The notes under the pieces are model-generated. The model was not told the origin of the DNA. It was given only the letters and a program-made list of their open reading frames with translations, and ran no database searches. Positions 15,024-21,604 of a DNA stretch of 21,604 nucleotides are shown here, piece after piece (the first letter of the stretch is position 1; every line of letters begins with the position of its first letter). The translations under genes were made by a program, and so were the position numbers. This stretch comes from CAURMH01 sp963525745 (GTDB taxonomy: Bacteria; Pseudomonadota; Gammaproteobacteria; Enterobacterales; Pasteurellaceae), in assembly GCA_963525745.1 (NCBI GenBank), contig CAURMH010000026.1, positions 1-21,604 of the forward strand, read 5' to 3'.

Positions 15024-15568
15024 TCGGCACGCTCACTTAATTGTTCGATAATCGGTTTTAACTTTGTGTGCCAAACGCCTTCATTGACATCACCGGTATG
15101 GCGATAATGAATGACCCCTTTGCCATCAATAATGAATGTTTCTGGCGCGCCATATACGCCGAGATCTAAGCCGAAAGCACCTTTTTCGTCTTTCAAGACG
15201 ACTTGGTACGGATTACCCAAATCTTTCAACCATTTTAGCGCTTTTGCCGAATTGTCTTTATAGTCTACGCCGATAATGGTAATCCCTTCTTTGGATAATT
15301 TGTTTAAATATTGATGCTCCTGATAACAAGTCGGACACCAAGTCGCCCAAACATTGACTAAAATCGGTTTTCCTTGTCGAAACAGTTCTGCACCATAGGT
15401 TTTCGTATCGGTTAATCCGTTTAATGTTTTTATTGGCACAGGCTGCCCGATAAGCGCAGATTCGAGCGCTTTCGGATCTTCTCCCGTAGCGTTACGGTTT
15501 AATTGCACCAAAAAAGCGGCGGCAATCAATAAAAATAAAACGAGTGGGATGAATAGCTTTTTTTTCAT
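15020..15568 (-). CDS. ccmG: Thiol:disulphide oxidoreductase CcmG/DsbE
   Basis: Membrane-tethered periplasmic thioredoxin-like protein that keeps apocytochrome c or CcmH cysteines reduced. 182 residues: an N-terminal anchor (about 5-22), active site WCPTC (77-81) within NVWATWCPTC, and the cis-proline loop YGAPETF (139-145). The GVYGAPETF and WLKDLGNPY segments are typical of DsbE. It starts 24 bases after ccmF and overlaps ccmH by 4 bases. Confidence 0.95.
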   Translation of the reverse strand: MKKKLFIPLVLFLLIAAAFLVQLNRNATGEDPKALESALIGQPVPIKTLNGLTDTKTYGAELFRQGKPILVNVWATWCPTCYQEHQYLNKLSKEGITIIGVDYKDNSAKALKWLKDLGNPYQVVLKDEKGAFGLDLGVYGAPETFIIDGKGVIHYRHTGDVNEGVWHTKLKPIIEQLSERAE

Positions 15569-15592
15569 TTTTATCGTGATTCCAAATTTTCG

Positions 15593-17545
15593 CTATATGT
15601 TAACTTTGACTAATTGATTAAAGCGATAACGCCGATCAAACAAGCATAATATACCGCCTAGCGCCATAAAAAGACCGCCGAACCAAATCCAGCGAATAAA
15701 CGGTTTGTAATATAACCGTATCGCCCACGAGCCGTCTTCCAAACGCTCACCTAACGCGACATAAAGATCACGGGTAAATCCCCAGTCAATCGCCGCTTCG
15801 GTCATTGACATCTTACTGACCGTATAAAAACGCTTTTCGGCAAACAAAACGGCTTCAGGTTGCGTTTTTTTATAAACTTCGATTTTGGCTTGTCCGCCTA
15901 AGTAATTTGCGCCGTTGGTATCTTGAATGCCATTGAATTTAAATTCATAATCGCCGATTGTGGTGTGGTCGCCGACATTCATGCGAACATCACGTTCAAT
16001 ACTGTAATTTTGGCTGAATGCAATACCCCAAATGGTCATTGCAATCCCTAAATGAGCGAGCACCATTCCCCACTGGGAGCGGGAAAGCTTTAATATGCCT
16101 TTAAAAAACGGGTACTTGTGTGTTGCGCGCTGATGTAGCTCGTATAAATTTAAAAGCACGATGAAAACTACCATCATGGTCCCTAATACGGAGCTTATCG
16201 TAATTCTATCTTGTAAGAAATAAGGCAAACCGAAACCGGCGGCGAGAGTGAATATCAGGCTGATAATTACCGGCTTACGAACGGCCGAAAACGCATCCCT
16301 ACGCCATTTTACCAAAGGGCCGATACCGAGTAGTAAGGCAAAAGGCGTCATAATGATAAGAAACATTTGATTAAAAAACGGTGCACCGACGGAGATGGTG
16401 CCTAAACCAAGTTGTTTATGCACTAATGGCAATAAGGTTCCCAGAAAGACAACGCAAAGTGCGGTCATTAATAAGATATTATTTAGTAATAACATGCTTT
16501 CCCGTGAGTAACGCTCGGCGTTTTGACGAGAACGAATTTGACTTCCTTTGTAAGCATATAAGAGTAAGGAACCGCCGATAACGACGATCAAATAAGCAAG
16601 AATATATAGGCCGCGAGTCGGATCCGACGCAAAAGCATGCACCGAAACCAATATGCCGGAACGGACTAAAAAAGTACCCAATAAACACAGTGAAAAGGCA
16701 AGAATCGCAAGCAATACCGTCCAGGCTTTAAACGTATTGCGCTTTTCCGTTACGGCTAAGGAGTGGATTAATGCCGTTCCCGCCAGCCATGGCATGAAGG
16801 AAGAATTTTCTACGGGATCCCAGAACCACCAGCCGCCCCAGCCTAGCTCGTAATAAGCCCACCATGAGCCAAGTACAATCCCCAGTGTTAGGAAAACCCA
16901 AGCGGCCATAGTCCAAGGACGTGACCATCTGGCCCAGGCAGAATCTAATTTTCCGCTCATCAATGAGGCCAATGCAAAAGCAAACGCGACGGAAAATCCC
17001 ACATACCCCAGATAAAGTAGTGGCGGGTGGAAAATTAATCCAACGTCTTGCAGCATTGGATTAAGTTCTTTTCCATCAACAGGAAAGTTAGGAAATGTGC
17101 GGCTAAAAGGATTAGAGGTAAAAAGAACGAAAATCAAAAAACCGACGCTGATTAATCCCATAATCCCTAACACACGGGCAACCGCTTCTTGCGGCAAATG
17201 TTTACTAAAAATGGCAACGGCGGCACTCCAAAATGTTAATAACCAAATCCATAAAAGTAACGAACCTTCATGAGAGCCCCATACCGCAGACAAACGATAA
17301 TGCAGAGGTAGATTGGAATTGGAGTTATTAACGACATACTGTACCGAGAAGTCATTTACGGCAAAAAGATAAAATAATGTGCCGAAAGAGATTGTCAGGC
17401 TGACAAACAATCCATAAGTCATTGGACGAGCCAATCGCATGAATGAAACGATATTTTTTTCTGCGCCTAAAAGCGGAAAAATCGCTAACAGAATCGAAAC
17501 GGCGAGACTTAATGCCAATGCGTAATTACCTAATTCCGCCATCAT
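15593..17545 (-). CDS. ccmF: Haem lyase subunit CcmF
   Basis: Large inner-membrane protein that attaches haem from holo-CcmE to apocytochrome c. At 650 residues with many hydrophobic helices it is full length. The tryptophan-rich WWD motif is at 235-246 (WGWGGWWFWDP), flanked by the haem-ligand histidines H173 and H303. H261 follows the motif, and H498 is the probable b-haem ligand corresponding to E. coli His491. H173, H261 and H303 fall at the E. coli positions when counting from the first of the two ATG codons (17545), supporting that start. It overlaps ccmE by 4 bases (ATGA). An internal USS encodes T-A-L. Confidence 0.96.
   Translation of the reverse strand: MMAELGNYALALSLAVSILLAIFPLLGAEKNIVSFMRLARPMTYGLFVSLTISFGTLFYLFAVNDFSVQYVVNNSNSNLPLHYRLSAVWGSHEGSLLLWIWLLTFWSAAVAIFSKHLPQEAVARVLGIMGLISVGFLIFVLFTSNPFSRTFPNFPVDGKELNPMLQDVGLIFHPPLLYLGYVGFSVAFAFALASLMSGKLDSAWARWSRPWTMAAWVFLTLGIVLGSWWAYYELGWGGWWFWDPVENSSFMPWLAGTALIHSLAVTEKRNTFKAWTVLLAILAFSLCLLGTFLVRSGILVSVHAFASDPTRGLYILAYLIVVIGGSLLLYAYKGSQIRSRQNAERYSRESMLLLNNILLMTALCVVFLGTLLPLVHKQLGLGTISVGAPFFNQMFLIIMTPFALLLGIGPLVKWRRDAFSAVRKPVIISLIFTLAAGFGLPYFLQDRITISSVLGTMMVVFIVLLNLYELHQRATHKYPFFKGILKLSRSQWGMVLAHLGIAMTIWGIAFSQNYSIERDVRMNVGDHTTIGDYEFKFNGIQDTNGANYLGGQAKIEVYKKTQPEAVLFAEKRFYTVSKMSMTEAAIDWGFTRDLYVALGERLEDGSWAIRLYYKPFIRWIWFGGLFMALGGILCLFDRRYRFNQLVKVNI
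16457..16465 (+). repeat. Uptake signal sequence, in ccmF
   Basis: Exact AAGTGCGGT. The coding strand encodes T-A-L in MTALCVV, in a membrane helix. Confidence 0.9.
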
Positions 17546-18066
17546 TTTAGACCTTCTTTCCGTTGCTTATCGGCGCGATCTCGTTCACTTTCGCCGGTCA
17601 GATCCGATACTCCCATAGGCTTATGCACTTGTTTCATCTTATTCCCCAATTCCGGCGGAACATAGTTTTCATCATGTTTTGCCAATACTTCACTCGCTTC
17701 AAGTAATGTTGGCGCTTTCAATACGCCTTGAGCGACAATACCCTGACCTTCACGAAACAAATCAGGTAGAATTCCTTCGTATTCAACCGTAATTGAAGGC
17801 CCAATATCATTAAGATCAAATTTAACCTTTAAGGTTTTTGGATCGCGCTCTACGGTTCCTTCGACAACCATTCCGCCGACCCGAATCCGTTGCCCGACTT
17901 CAGGTTTTTGTGTTTTATCGTCATTTTTGCCGTTTATCACCTCGGACGGGGTATAGAACAAGTCGATATTCTGGCGCAATGCATAAAGTACCAAGCCGGT
18001 GGCGATGGTCACACCTAATAATACAAAAAGGACAACGGAAAGTCTTGATTTGCGTCTTGGATTCAT
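17542..18066 (-). CDS. ccmE: Periplasmic haem chaperone CcmE
   Basis: Carries haem covalently from CcmABCD to CcmF. 174 residues: Arg/Lys-rich cytoplasmic start, one membrane anchor (about 9-30), then the OB-fold domain. The haem-binding H131 lies in LAKHDENY, with Y135 as axial ligand, so the protein is of the His-type and not the Cys-type variant. A flexible Lys-rich tail follows PPEL. It overlaps ccmD and ccmF by 4 bases each. Confidence 0.96.
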   Translation of the reverse strand: MNPRRKSRLSVVLFVLLGVTIATGLVLYALRQNIDLFYTPSEVINGKNDDKTQKPEVGQRIRVGGMVVEGTVERDPKTLKVKFDLNDIGPSITVEYEGILPDLFREGQGIVAQGVLKAPTLLEASEVLAKHDENYVPPELGNKMKQVHKPMGVSDLTGESERDRADKQRKEGLK

Positions 18067-18266
18067 AGCGTATCGCCCTTCATTGATTGTTTTAATCGCG
18101 CTGCTCGTTGTTCGTCACGTCGCACTTCGGTGAGTACGCTGTTACGCCCCCGAAGGCTTTGTAGGGCTAAAACGAGAATTGAAAGCAGGCTAATCCCGTA
18201 AGCTAGCCATACATAAAAACCATAACCGCCCATCTGAATAAAATCACTCCAACTTTCGAAAAACAT
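18063..18266 (-). CDS. ccmD: CcmD, small haem-exporter subunit
   Basis: Single-helix membrane protein (67 residues) needed to release holo-CcmE from CcmABC. It has the family start FFESWSDFIQMGGYGFYVW, one hydrophobic helix (about 14-36) and a basic cytoplasmic tail (RRDEQRAARLKQ). The tail ends in the 4-base overlap with ccmE. It begins 22 bases after ccmC with AAGGAG upstream. Confidence 0.92.
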   Translation of the reverse strand: MFFESWSDFIQMGGYGFYVWLAYGISLLSILVLALQSLRGRNSVLTEVRRDEQRAARLKQSMKGDTL

Positions 18267-18288
18267 ACCAATCTCCTTAACGATAAAA

Positions 18289-19026
18289 TTATTTTTTATT
18301 TGCTAAAGCACTGACCCACGGGCGTTTACTTTCCGATTTTAATAGTGAGGTGCGGTAACGCACTAAGGTCAGCCAAACGGATAAAGCAAGAAAACCGAAA
18401 ATACAAATAATTAGCGGAATGAGCATCGGAGTGGCAATTGAAGGTTTTTCAAATTTTGTAATACTTGCCCCCTGATGTAATGTATTCCACCACTCGACGG
18501 AAAAATGAATAATGGGTAAATTCACGACGCCTACAATACATAAAATCCCTGCCGATTTGGCGCCTAATGCCCCATCAGAAAAGGCGGAATAAAGTGCTAA
18601 AATACCTAGATAGAGGAAAAATAAAATTAACTCTGCCGTTAAACGGGCGTCCCAAACCCACCAAGTGCCCCACATCGGTTTTCCCCAAATTGCGCCGGTG
18701 ACTAAGGCGATAAAGGTAAATAATGCACCTACAGGCGCCATAGCGATCATTGCTAAATGAGCCTGTTTGATTTGCCACACCAGCGCCACCACTGCGGCGA
18801 TCGCCATTGAGCCGTAAACGCCCATTGACCAAATCGCCGCCGGCACATGCACATACATAATGCGAAAGCTGTTTCCTTGCTGATAATCCGCTGGGGTGTA
18901 GGCCAGTCCCCAAATGATACCGACGCCTAATAAAACAACCGACAGTAAAGCGAAAATCACATTCAATTTACCGCAAAGGTAATATTGGGTTTCCGCTTTA
19001 GCGTAAGGGTGTAACCATTTCCACAT
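18289..19026 (-). CDS. ccmC: Haem exporter/handling protein CcmC
   Basis: Six-helix membrane protein that presents haem to CcmE. The WWD motif is at 119-126 (WGTWWVWD). Histidines H60 (YVHVPAA) and H184 (TLHQG) fall at exactly the E. coli numbers when translation starts at the ATG at 19026. A TTG two codons upstream keeps the frame open, but AAGGA sits 6 bases before the ATG, so I take that start (245 residues). The 62-base gap from ccmB holds a USS. Confidence 0.95.
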   Translation of the reverse strand: MWKWLHPYAKAETQYYLCGKLNVIFALLSVVLLGVGIIWGLAYTPADYQQGNSFRIMYVHVPAAIWSMGVYGSMAIAAVVALVWQIKQAHLAMIAMAPVGALFTFIALVTGAIWGKPMWGTWWVWDARLTAELILFFLYLGILALYSAFSDGALGAKSAGILCIVGVVNLPIIHFSVEWWNTLHQGASITKFEKPSIATPMLIPLIICIFGFLALSVWLTLVRYRTSLLKSESKRPWVSALANKK

Positions 19027-19061
19027 AACCAATCCTTAAATTAAAAAATAATCAAAAAACG

Positions 19062-19070
19062 ACCGCACTT
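19062..19070 (-). repeat. Uptake signal sequence, between ccmB and ccmC
   Basis: ACCGCACTT on the plus strand. On the minus strand it is followed by CGTTTTTTG, but no hairpin forms with it. Confidence 0.9.
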
Positions 19071-19088
19071 TTACTTCGGATGAGGCCT

Positions 19089-19754
19089 CTAACCATCCAA
19101 ACTGATCCTTAATGCAGCAGCAATCGCAAAAGGAGATAATGTTAATGCACCGGCTAAAATCGCGCCTAAGATTGCCAGTTGCCCGCTATAAGGCAATTGT
19201 AATTCTGCCGCTTCAAGCACGGAAGACGCAAAGATCAATACAGGGATAAATAAAGGCGTCACCAACAGGCTTAGCAACACGCCCCCTTTGCGTAATCCGA
19301 CGGTCAACGCCACGCCAATCGCACCGATACAGCTTAAAACGGGCGTCCCTATGAGCAATGTCAGTACGAGAGCCCACCAGATACGAACTTCGAGAGACAG
19401 TAATAGCGCCGCTAACGGTGAGAGTAAGATTAAGGGCAATCCAGTTAGTAGCCAATGCGCGATCACTTTTGCGAATACGGTTAAAGATAAAGGTTGCGCC
19501 GTTAACATCAATTGCTCGAGCGAACCATCAATAAAATCATCGCGAAATAAACGTTCAAAAGACAATAATGCTGACAACAATGCGGCCACCCATGCGATGC
19601 CCGGCGCGATTCGAGAAAGAAGTTTCGGTTCCGGGCCGATAACAAGGGGAAAAAGCGTTACCACGATTAAAAAAAACCATAATGGATTTAAAATTTCCGC
19701 TTGTTTACGTGTTGCAATCTTTAATTCGCGTTGAATGATCTGCCAAAAAATCAT
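19089..19754 (-). CDS. ccmB: Haem exporter permease CcmB
   Basis: Membrane subunit of the CcmAB ABC complex that uses ATP to release holo-CcmE. 221 residues with six hydrophobic helices and the conserved ERLFRDDFIDGSLEQL segment (about 68-83), which faces the ATPase. It begins 3 bases after the ccmA stop codon region, so translation is coupled. Confidence 0.95.
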   Translation of the reverse strand: MIFWQIIQRELKIATRKQAEILNPLWFFLIVVTLFPLVIGPEPKLLSRIAPGIAWVAALLSALLSFERLFRDDFIDGSLEQLMLTAQPLSLTVFAKVIAHWLLTGLPLILLSPLAALLLSLEVRIWWALVLTLLIGTPVLSCIGAIGVALTVGLRKGGVLLSLLVTPLFIPVLIFASSVLEAAELQLPYSGQLAILGAILAGALTLSPFAIAAALRISLDG

Positions 19755-19757
19755 GAA

Positions 19758-20402
19758 TTACTCTCCGCATTGGTACTGTACTAAAGTCAGTTTCTGCAAA
19801 TGCGCGCTAGGAATATCCTGATGGCTGGTCAAAATAACAATACCTTTATTTTTCACATGACGCTCGAAAAGTGCGGTCAATATAACAACGCCTTTTTTAT
19901 CTATCGCGGTAAACGGCTCATCCAAAACCCAAAGGGGAGCAACGGATAGCCATAAGCGCGCCAGCGCAATACGTTTCTGCTGCCCGGCGGAAAGTTGAGC
20001 GGCCGGTAGATCTTCACGTCCTAACAACCCGACCTGCTCTAATACTTCCCACAATATGTCATCGCCTTGCCGACATTGACCGATTTGTTGATAAAATCTT
20101 AAATTTTCCCACGCGGTCAGCTCCTGTTTTATGCCTGCTTGATGTCCCAGATAAAGTAAACTTTCGTGAAATGTTTCACGTTGCTTGGTAATCGGCACCC
20201 CGTTCCAGCTTATGCCCCCCTCCAAAGGTTGCGCCAGCCCAACCAGAATACGTAGCAAACTGGTTTTACCAATTCCGTTATGTCCTTCAATCTGAACGAA
20301 ATCGCCGTCTGAAAATTGATAATTTAAACCGCTAAATAACACTTTCTCGCCGCGCCGGCAGGCTAATCGCGTCATTTCCAGTTGATTTGTTAAAGACATC
20401 AT
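19758..20402 (-). CDS. ccmA: Haem exporter ATP-binding protein CcmA
   Basis: ATPase of the CcmAB complex, cytoplasmic face of the membrane. 214 residues: Walker A GHNGIGKT (40-47), signature LSAGQ (137-141), Walker B LWVLDEP (157-163) and switch H194. Two ATG codons are adjacent (20402 and 20399); the SD is weak (TAGG). It is first of the nine-gene ccm operon, with the promoter in the region shared with sodA. A USS between Walker B and the H-loop encodes T-A-L. Confidence 0.95.
   Translation of the reverse strand: MMSLTNQLEMTRLACRRGEKVLFSGLNYQFSDGDFVQIEGHNGIGKTSLLRILVGLAQPLEGGISWNGVPITKQRETFHESLLYLGHQAGIKQELTAWENLRFYQQIGQCRQGDDILWEVLEQVGLLGREDLPAAQLSAGQQKRIALARLWLSVAPLWVLDEPFTAIDKKGVVILTALFERHVKNKGIVILTSHQDIPSAHLQKLTLVQYQCGE
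19869..19877 (+). repeat. Uptake signal sequence, in ccmA
   Basis: Exact AAGTGCGGT. The coding strand encodes T-A-L in ILTALFERH. Confidence 0.9.
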
Positions 20403-20674
20403 CGTAAAACCTATCTAAAAGATCTTCCAGCCATTGTATCACAAGGGGAAAATTTAACGAATAATTCACCGCCTAAAAGCCTAATCATTTCGATGTAGAT
20501 TAGTAGATTTATTGATTTAAAACAAATTTTATTATGAAATCAATAGAGCGATGTATTTGTTATGGATCAAAAGATTTAATGATCTAAATCAAATTTTCTG
20601 CTACTATTTCACACAAGTTTTGGCAATTGCCGAAATTAAACACCGAATAAATTTACTATAGAAGGAATAAAATT
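20403..20674. promoter_or_regulatory. Divergent control region between ccmA and sodA
   Basis: An AT-rich 272-base region with no gene. It contains the FNR-like box (20579-20592), an inverted pair ATTGATTT (20511-20518) / AAATCAAT (20537-20544), and a CATAAT hexamer on the minus strand (20536-20531) that could be the ccmA -10. For sodA, TACTAT (20602-20607) could be the -10, and GAAGGA before the ATG is the SD. Confidence 0.55.
20579..20592. promoter_or_regulatory. FNR-like binding site
   Basis: ATGAT-CTAA-ATCAA matches the FNR consensus TTGAT-N4-ATCAA at 9 of 10 defined bases. Its centre is about 28 bases upstream of a sodA start site inferred from TACTAT, where binding would block transcription. 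It is about 60 bases upstream of a ccmA start inferred from CATAAT, a usual activating position. Both start sites are inferred. Confidence 0.5.
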
Positions 20675-21322
20675 ATGGCTTATACATTGCCTGAATTAGG
20701 TTATGCCTACGATGCATTAGAACCCTACTTTGATGCATTAACGATGGAAATCCATCATACTAAGCACCATCAAGCGTATGTCAATAACGCGAATGCTGCT
20801 TTAGAATCATTACCGGAGGAGTTCAACGCTTTATGCTCAGGTCAGTTGATTTCTAAATTGGCTCAACTACCCGCCGACAAAGTCACCGTACTTCGTAATA
20901 ACGCAGGGGGCCACGCCAACCACAGCTTATTTTGGAAATGTCTCAAAACCGGTACGACATTACAAGGCAAACTAAAAGAAGCGATTATTCGTGATTTTGG
21001 TTCGGTGGAAGCATTTCAAGCCGAATTTGAAAAAGCCGCAGCAACCCGCTTTGGTTCCGGCTGGGCATGGTTAGTCATTAATGATGGAAAATTATCCGTT
21101 GTATCCACGGCAAATCAGGACTCTCCATTAATGGGAAAAGCCATTGCAGGTTGTGAAGGTTATCCGCTTTTAGGATTAGACGTTTGGGAACATGCATATT
21201 ATTTGAAATTCCAAAATCGTCGCCCAGACTATATTAAAGCCTTTTGGCATGTGATTAACTGGGATTATGTCAGCGAACGCTTTGAGAAAAAATTAGCCAC
21301 ATGCGAATGCGCTTCAAAATAA
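20675..21322 (+). CDS. sodA: Superoxide dismutase, Mn type
   Basis: Cytoplasmic enzyme that converts superoxide to oxygen and hydrogen peroxide. 215 residues. Metal ligands are H27 (MEIHHTKHH), H83 (GGHANHSLFW), D169 and H173 (LDVWEHAYY). Q148 in TANQDSPLM and G78-G79 mark the Mn-type subgroup. The body aligns closely with E. coli SodA, with a one-residue insertion near 50. It carries five cysteines (54, 89, 160, 210, 212), the last two in a short CECASK tail not present in E. coli SodA. Start ATG at 20675 follows GAAGGA. It is divergent from ccmA and is followed by IS debris. Confidence 0.96.
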   Translation: MAYTLPELGYAYDALEPYFDALTMEIHHTKHHQAYVNNANAALESLPEEFNALCSGQLISKLAQLPADKVTVLRNNAGGHANHSLFWKCLKTGTTLQGKLKEAIIRDFGSVEAFQAEFEKAAATRFGSGWAWLVINDGKLSVVSTANQDSPLMGKAIAGCEGYPLLGLDVWEHAYYLKFQNRRPDYIKAFWHVINWDYVSERFEKKLATCECASK

Positions 21323-21341
21323 TCACCTCAATGAAGATAAA

Positions 21342-21350
21342 AAGTACGGT
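21342..21350 (+). repeat. Degenerate uptake signal sequence after sodA
   Basis: AAGTACGGT, one mismatch to the USS core (G to A at position 5). It lies between the sodA stop and the IS remnant. Confidence 0.45.
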
Positions 21351-21381
21351 TGTTTTAATCTGAACCCAAAAATCCGGATAA

Positions 21382-21604
21382 TCAATTCAAGGACTGACAA
21401 CGATATTATATCGGACTCAGTCCTTTTAATTTTAGTTGGATTCGACGGTGGTTATAATAGTCCAAATAATCTCTTACCGCTTCAACTATCTCTTCTTTCG
21501 TTTTATTCTGACGCTTGATGACCATTTTTAGCATAGACTCTACTTGTGTCCAATTCGGTGAGTTGTTGAGATTAAAGGCGACTATCTCATTGTTAAATAA
21601 GTCT
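21382..21604 (-). pseudogene. IS3-family transposase (OrfB) remnant, internally deleted and with nonsense codon
   Basis: On the minus strand from the window edge the frame reads DLFNNEIVAFNLNN, then SPNWTQVESMLKM, and passes directly into KTKEEIVEAVRDYL and DYYNHRRIQLKLKGLSPI. In intact rve-type IS3 transposases about 60-70 residues lie between these parts. They include the HSDQG motif (second catalytic Asp) and the DN...E motif (catalytic Glu). Both are missing, and the join keeps frame. At 21406-21408 a TAA replaces what is most simply CAA (SPI-Q-YRCQSLN), and the original stop is TGA at 21382-21384. The protein cannot be an active transposase. The frame is read directly; deletion size is estimated from family knowledge. 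Confidence 0.8.
21391..21433 (+). terminator. Probable sodA terminator formed within the IS remnant
   Basis: On the plus strand GGACTGA (21391-21397) pairs with TCAGTCC (21417-21423), and an inner CGATA/TATCG (21401-21405 with 21409-21413) closes a 3-base loop. TTTTAATTTT follows at once. No other terminator lies between the sodA stop at 21322 and this structure. The hairpin overlaps the transposase C-terminal codons on the other strand. Confidence 0.65.

Larger units (their letters stand above)
21361..21604. mobile_element. Degenerate IS3-family (IS150-like) element, right end
   Basis: The transposase remnant runs in from the window edge. Beyond its original stop codon, TGAACCCAAAAATCCGGA at 21361-21378 resembles the TG-starting terminal repeats of IS150-group elements as I remember them. 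I take 21361 as the probable outer end. The other end is outside the window, so the repeat pairing and target duplication cannot be checked. Confidence 0.6.

Noticed and set aside
1..21604. CRISPR array, tRNA/rRNA genes, riboswitch, phage or defence genes, toxin-antitoxin pairs.
   Set aside because: Looked for on both strands by eye. I saw no regularly spaced repeats, tRNA-like cloverleaf sequence or matching protein families.

Overview
The window looks like chromosomal DNA from a member of the Pasteurellaceae (Gammaproteobacteria). The best evidence is 18 exact copies of the 9-base Haemophilus-type DNA uptake signal sequence (USS, AAGTGCGGT or its complement). Gene content and local order also fit: slyD-rraB-surE-yqaA-nlpD, galU/csrA/alaS/uspA/pepP/ygfB, and sodA divergent from ccmA-I, with no rpoS or pcm next to nlpD. 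Members carrying this USS type include Haemophilus, Aggregatibacter, Pasteurella, Actinobacillus succinogenes and Basfia/Mannheimia succiniciproducens. I cannot settle the species from sequence alone.

Layout. 1-141: end of a decayed IS1595-family (IS1016-like) element with a frameshifted transposase C-terminus and its terminal inverted repeat. 142-1699: slyD with its terminator, rraB, and a gene-poor stretch before surE. 1700-4401 (+): surE, a YqaA-type membrane protein, a 61-residue lipoprotein resembling the start of NlpD, and nlpD/lppB. 4468-4497: a shared terminator. 4517-9735 (-): alaS, csrA, a phosphohexomutase (manB type) and galU. 9840-10330: uspA with a terminator built from two inverted USS copies. 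10417-12290 (-): ygfB-pepP. 12326-13609 (-): a VOC protein, an unknown exported protein and an unknown small lipoprotein, ending at a strong terminator. 13660-20402 (-): the complete System I cytochrome c maturation operon ccmABCDEFGHI. 20403-20674: a divergent control region with an FNR-like box. 20675-21322 (+): sodA (Mn type). 21361-21604: a decayed IS3-family element whose transposase has lost its catalytic centre and has gained a nonsense codon.

How the genes work together. The ccm genes form one assembly line. CcmABCD load haem onto CcmE, and CcmF/H/I with the thioredoxin-like CcmG attach it to apocytochromes c in the periplasm. Placing this operon opposite sodA with an FNR-like box between them suggests opposite responses to oxygen. 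galU and the mutase supply sugar nucleotides for surface glycans and lie downstream of the global RNA-binding regulator csrA. nlpD takes part in daughter-cell separation.

Novelty. I see no CRISPR array, tRNA or rRNA gene, intact mobile element, toxin-antitoxin pair or defence island, and nothing that supports a wholly new system. The points most worth a second look are the two IS fossils, an apparent sodA terminator formed inside one of them, the partial NlpD-like lipoprotein, the two unknown exported proteins, and the restriction of all intragenic USS copies to two reading frames.
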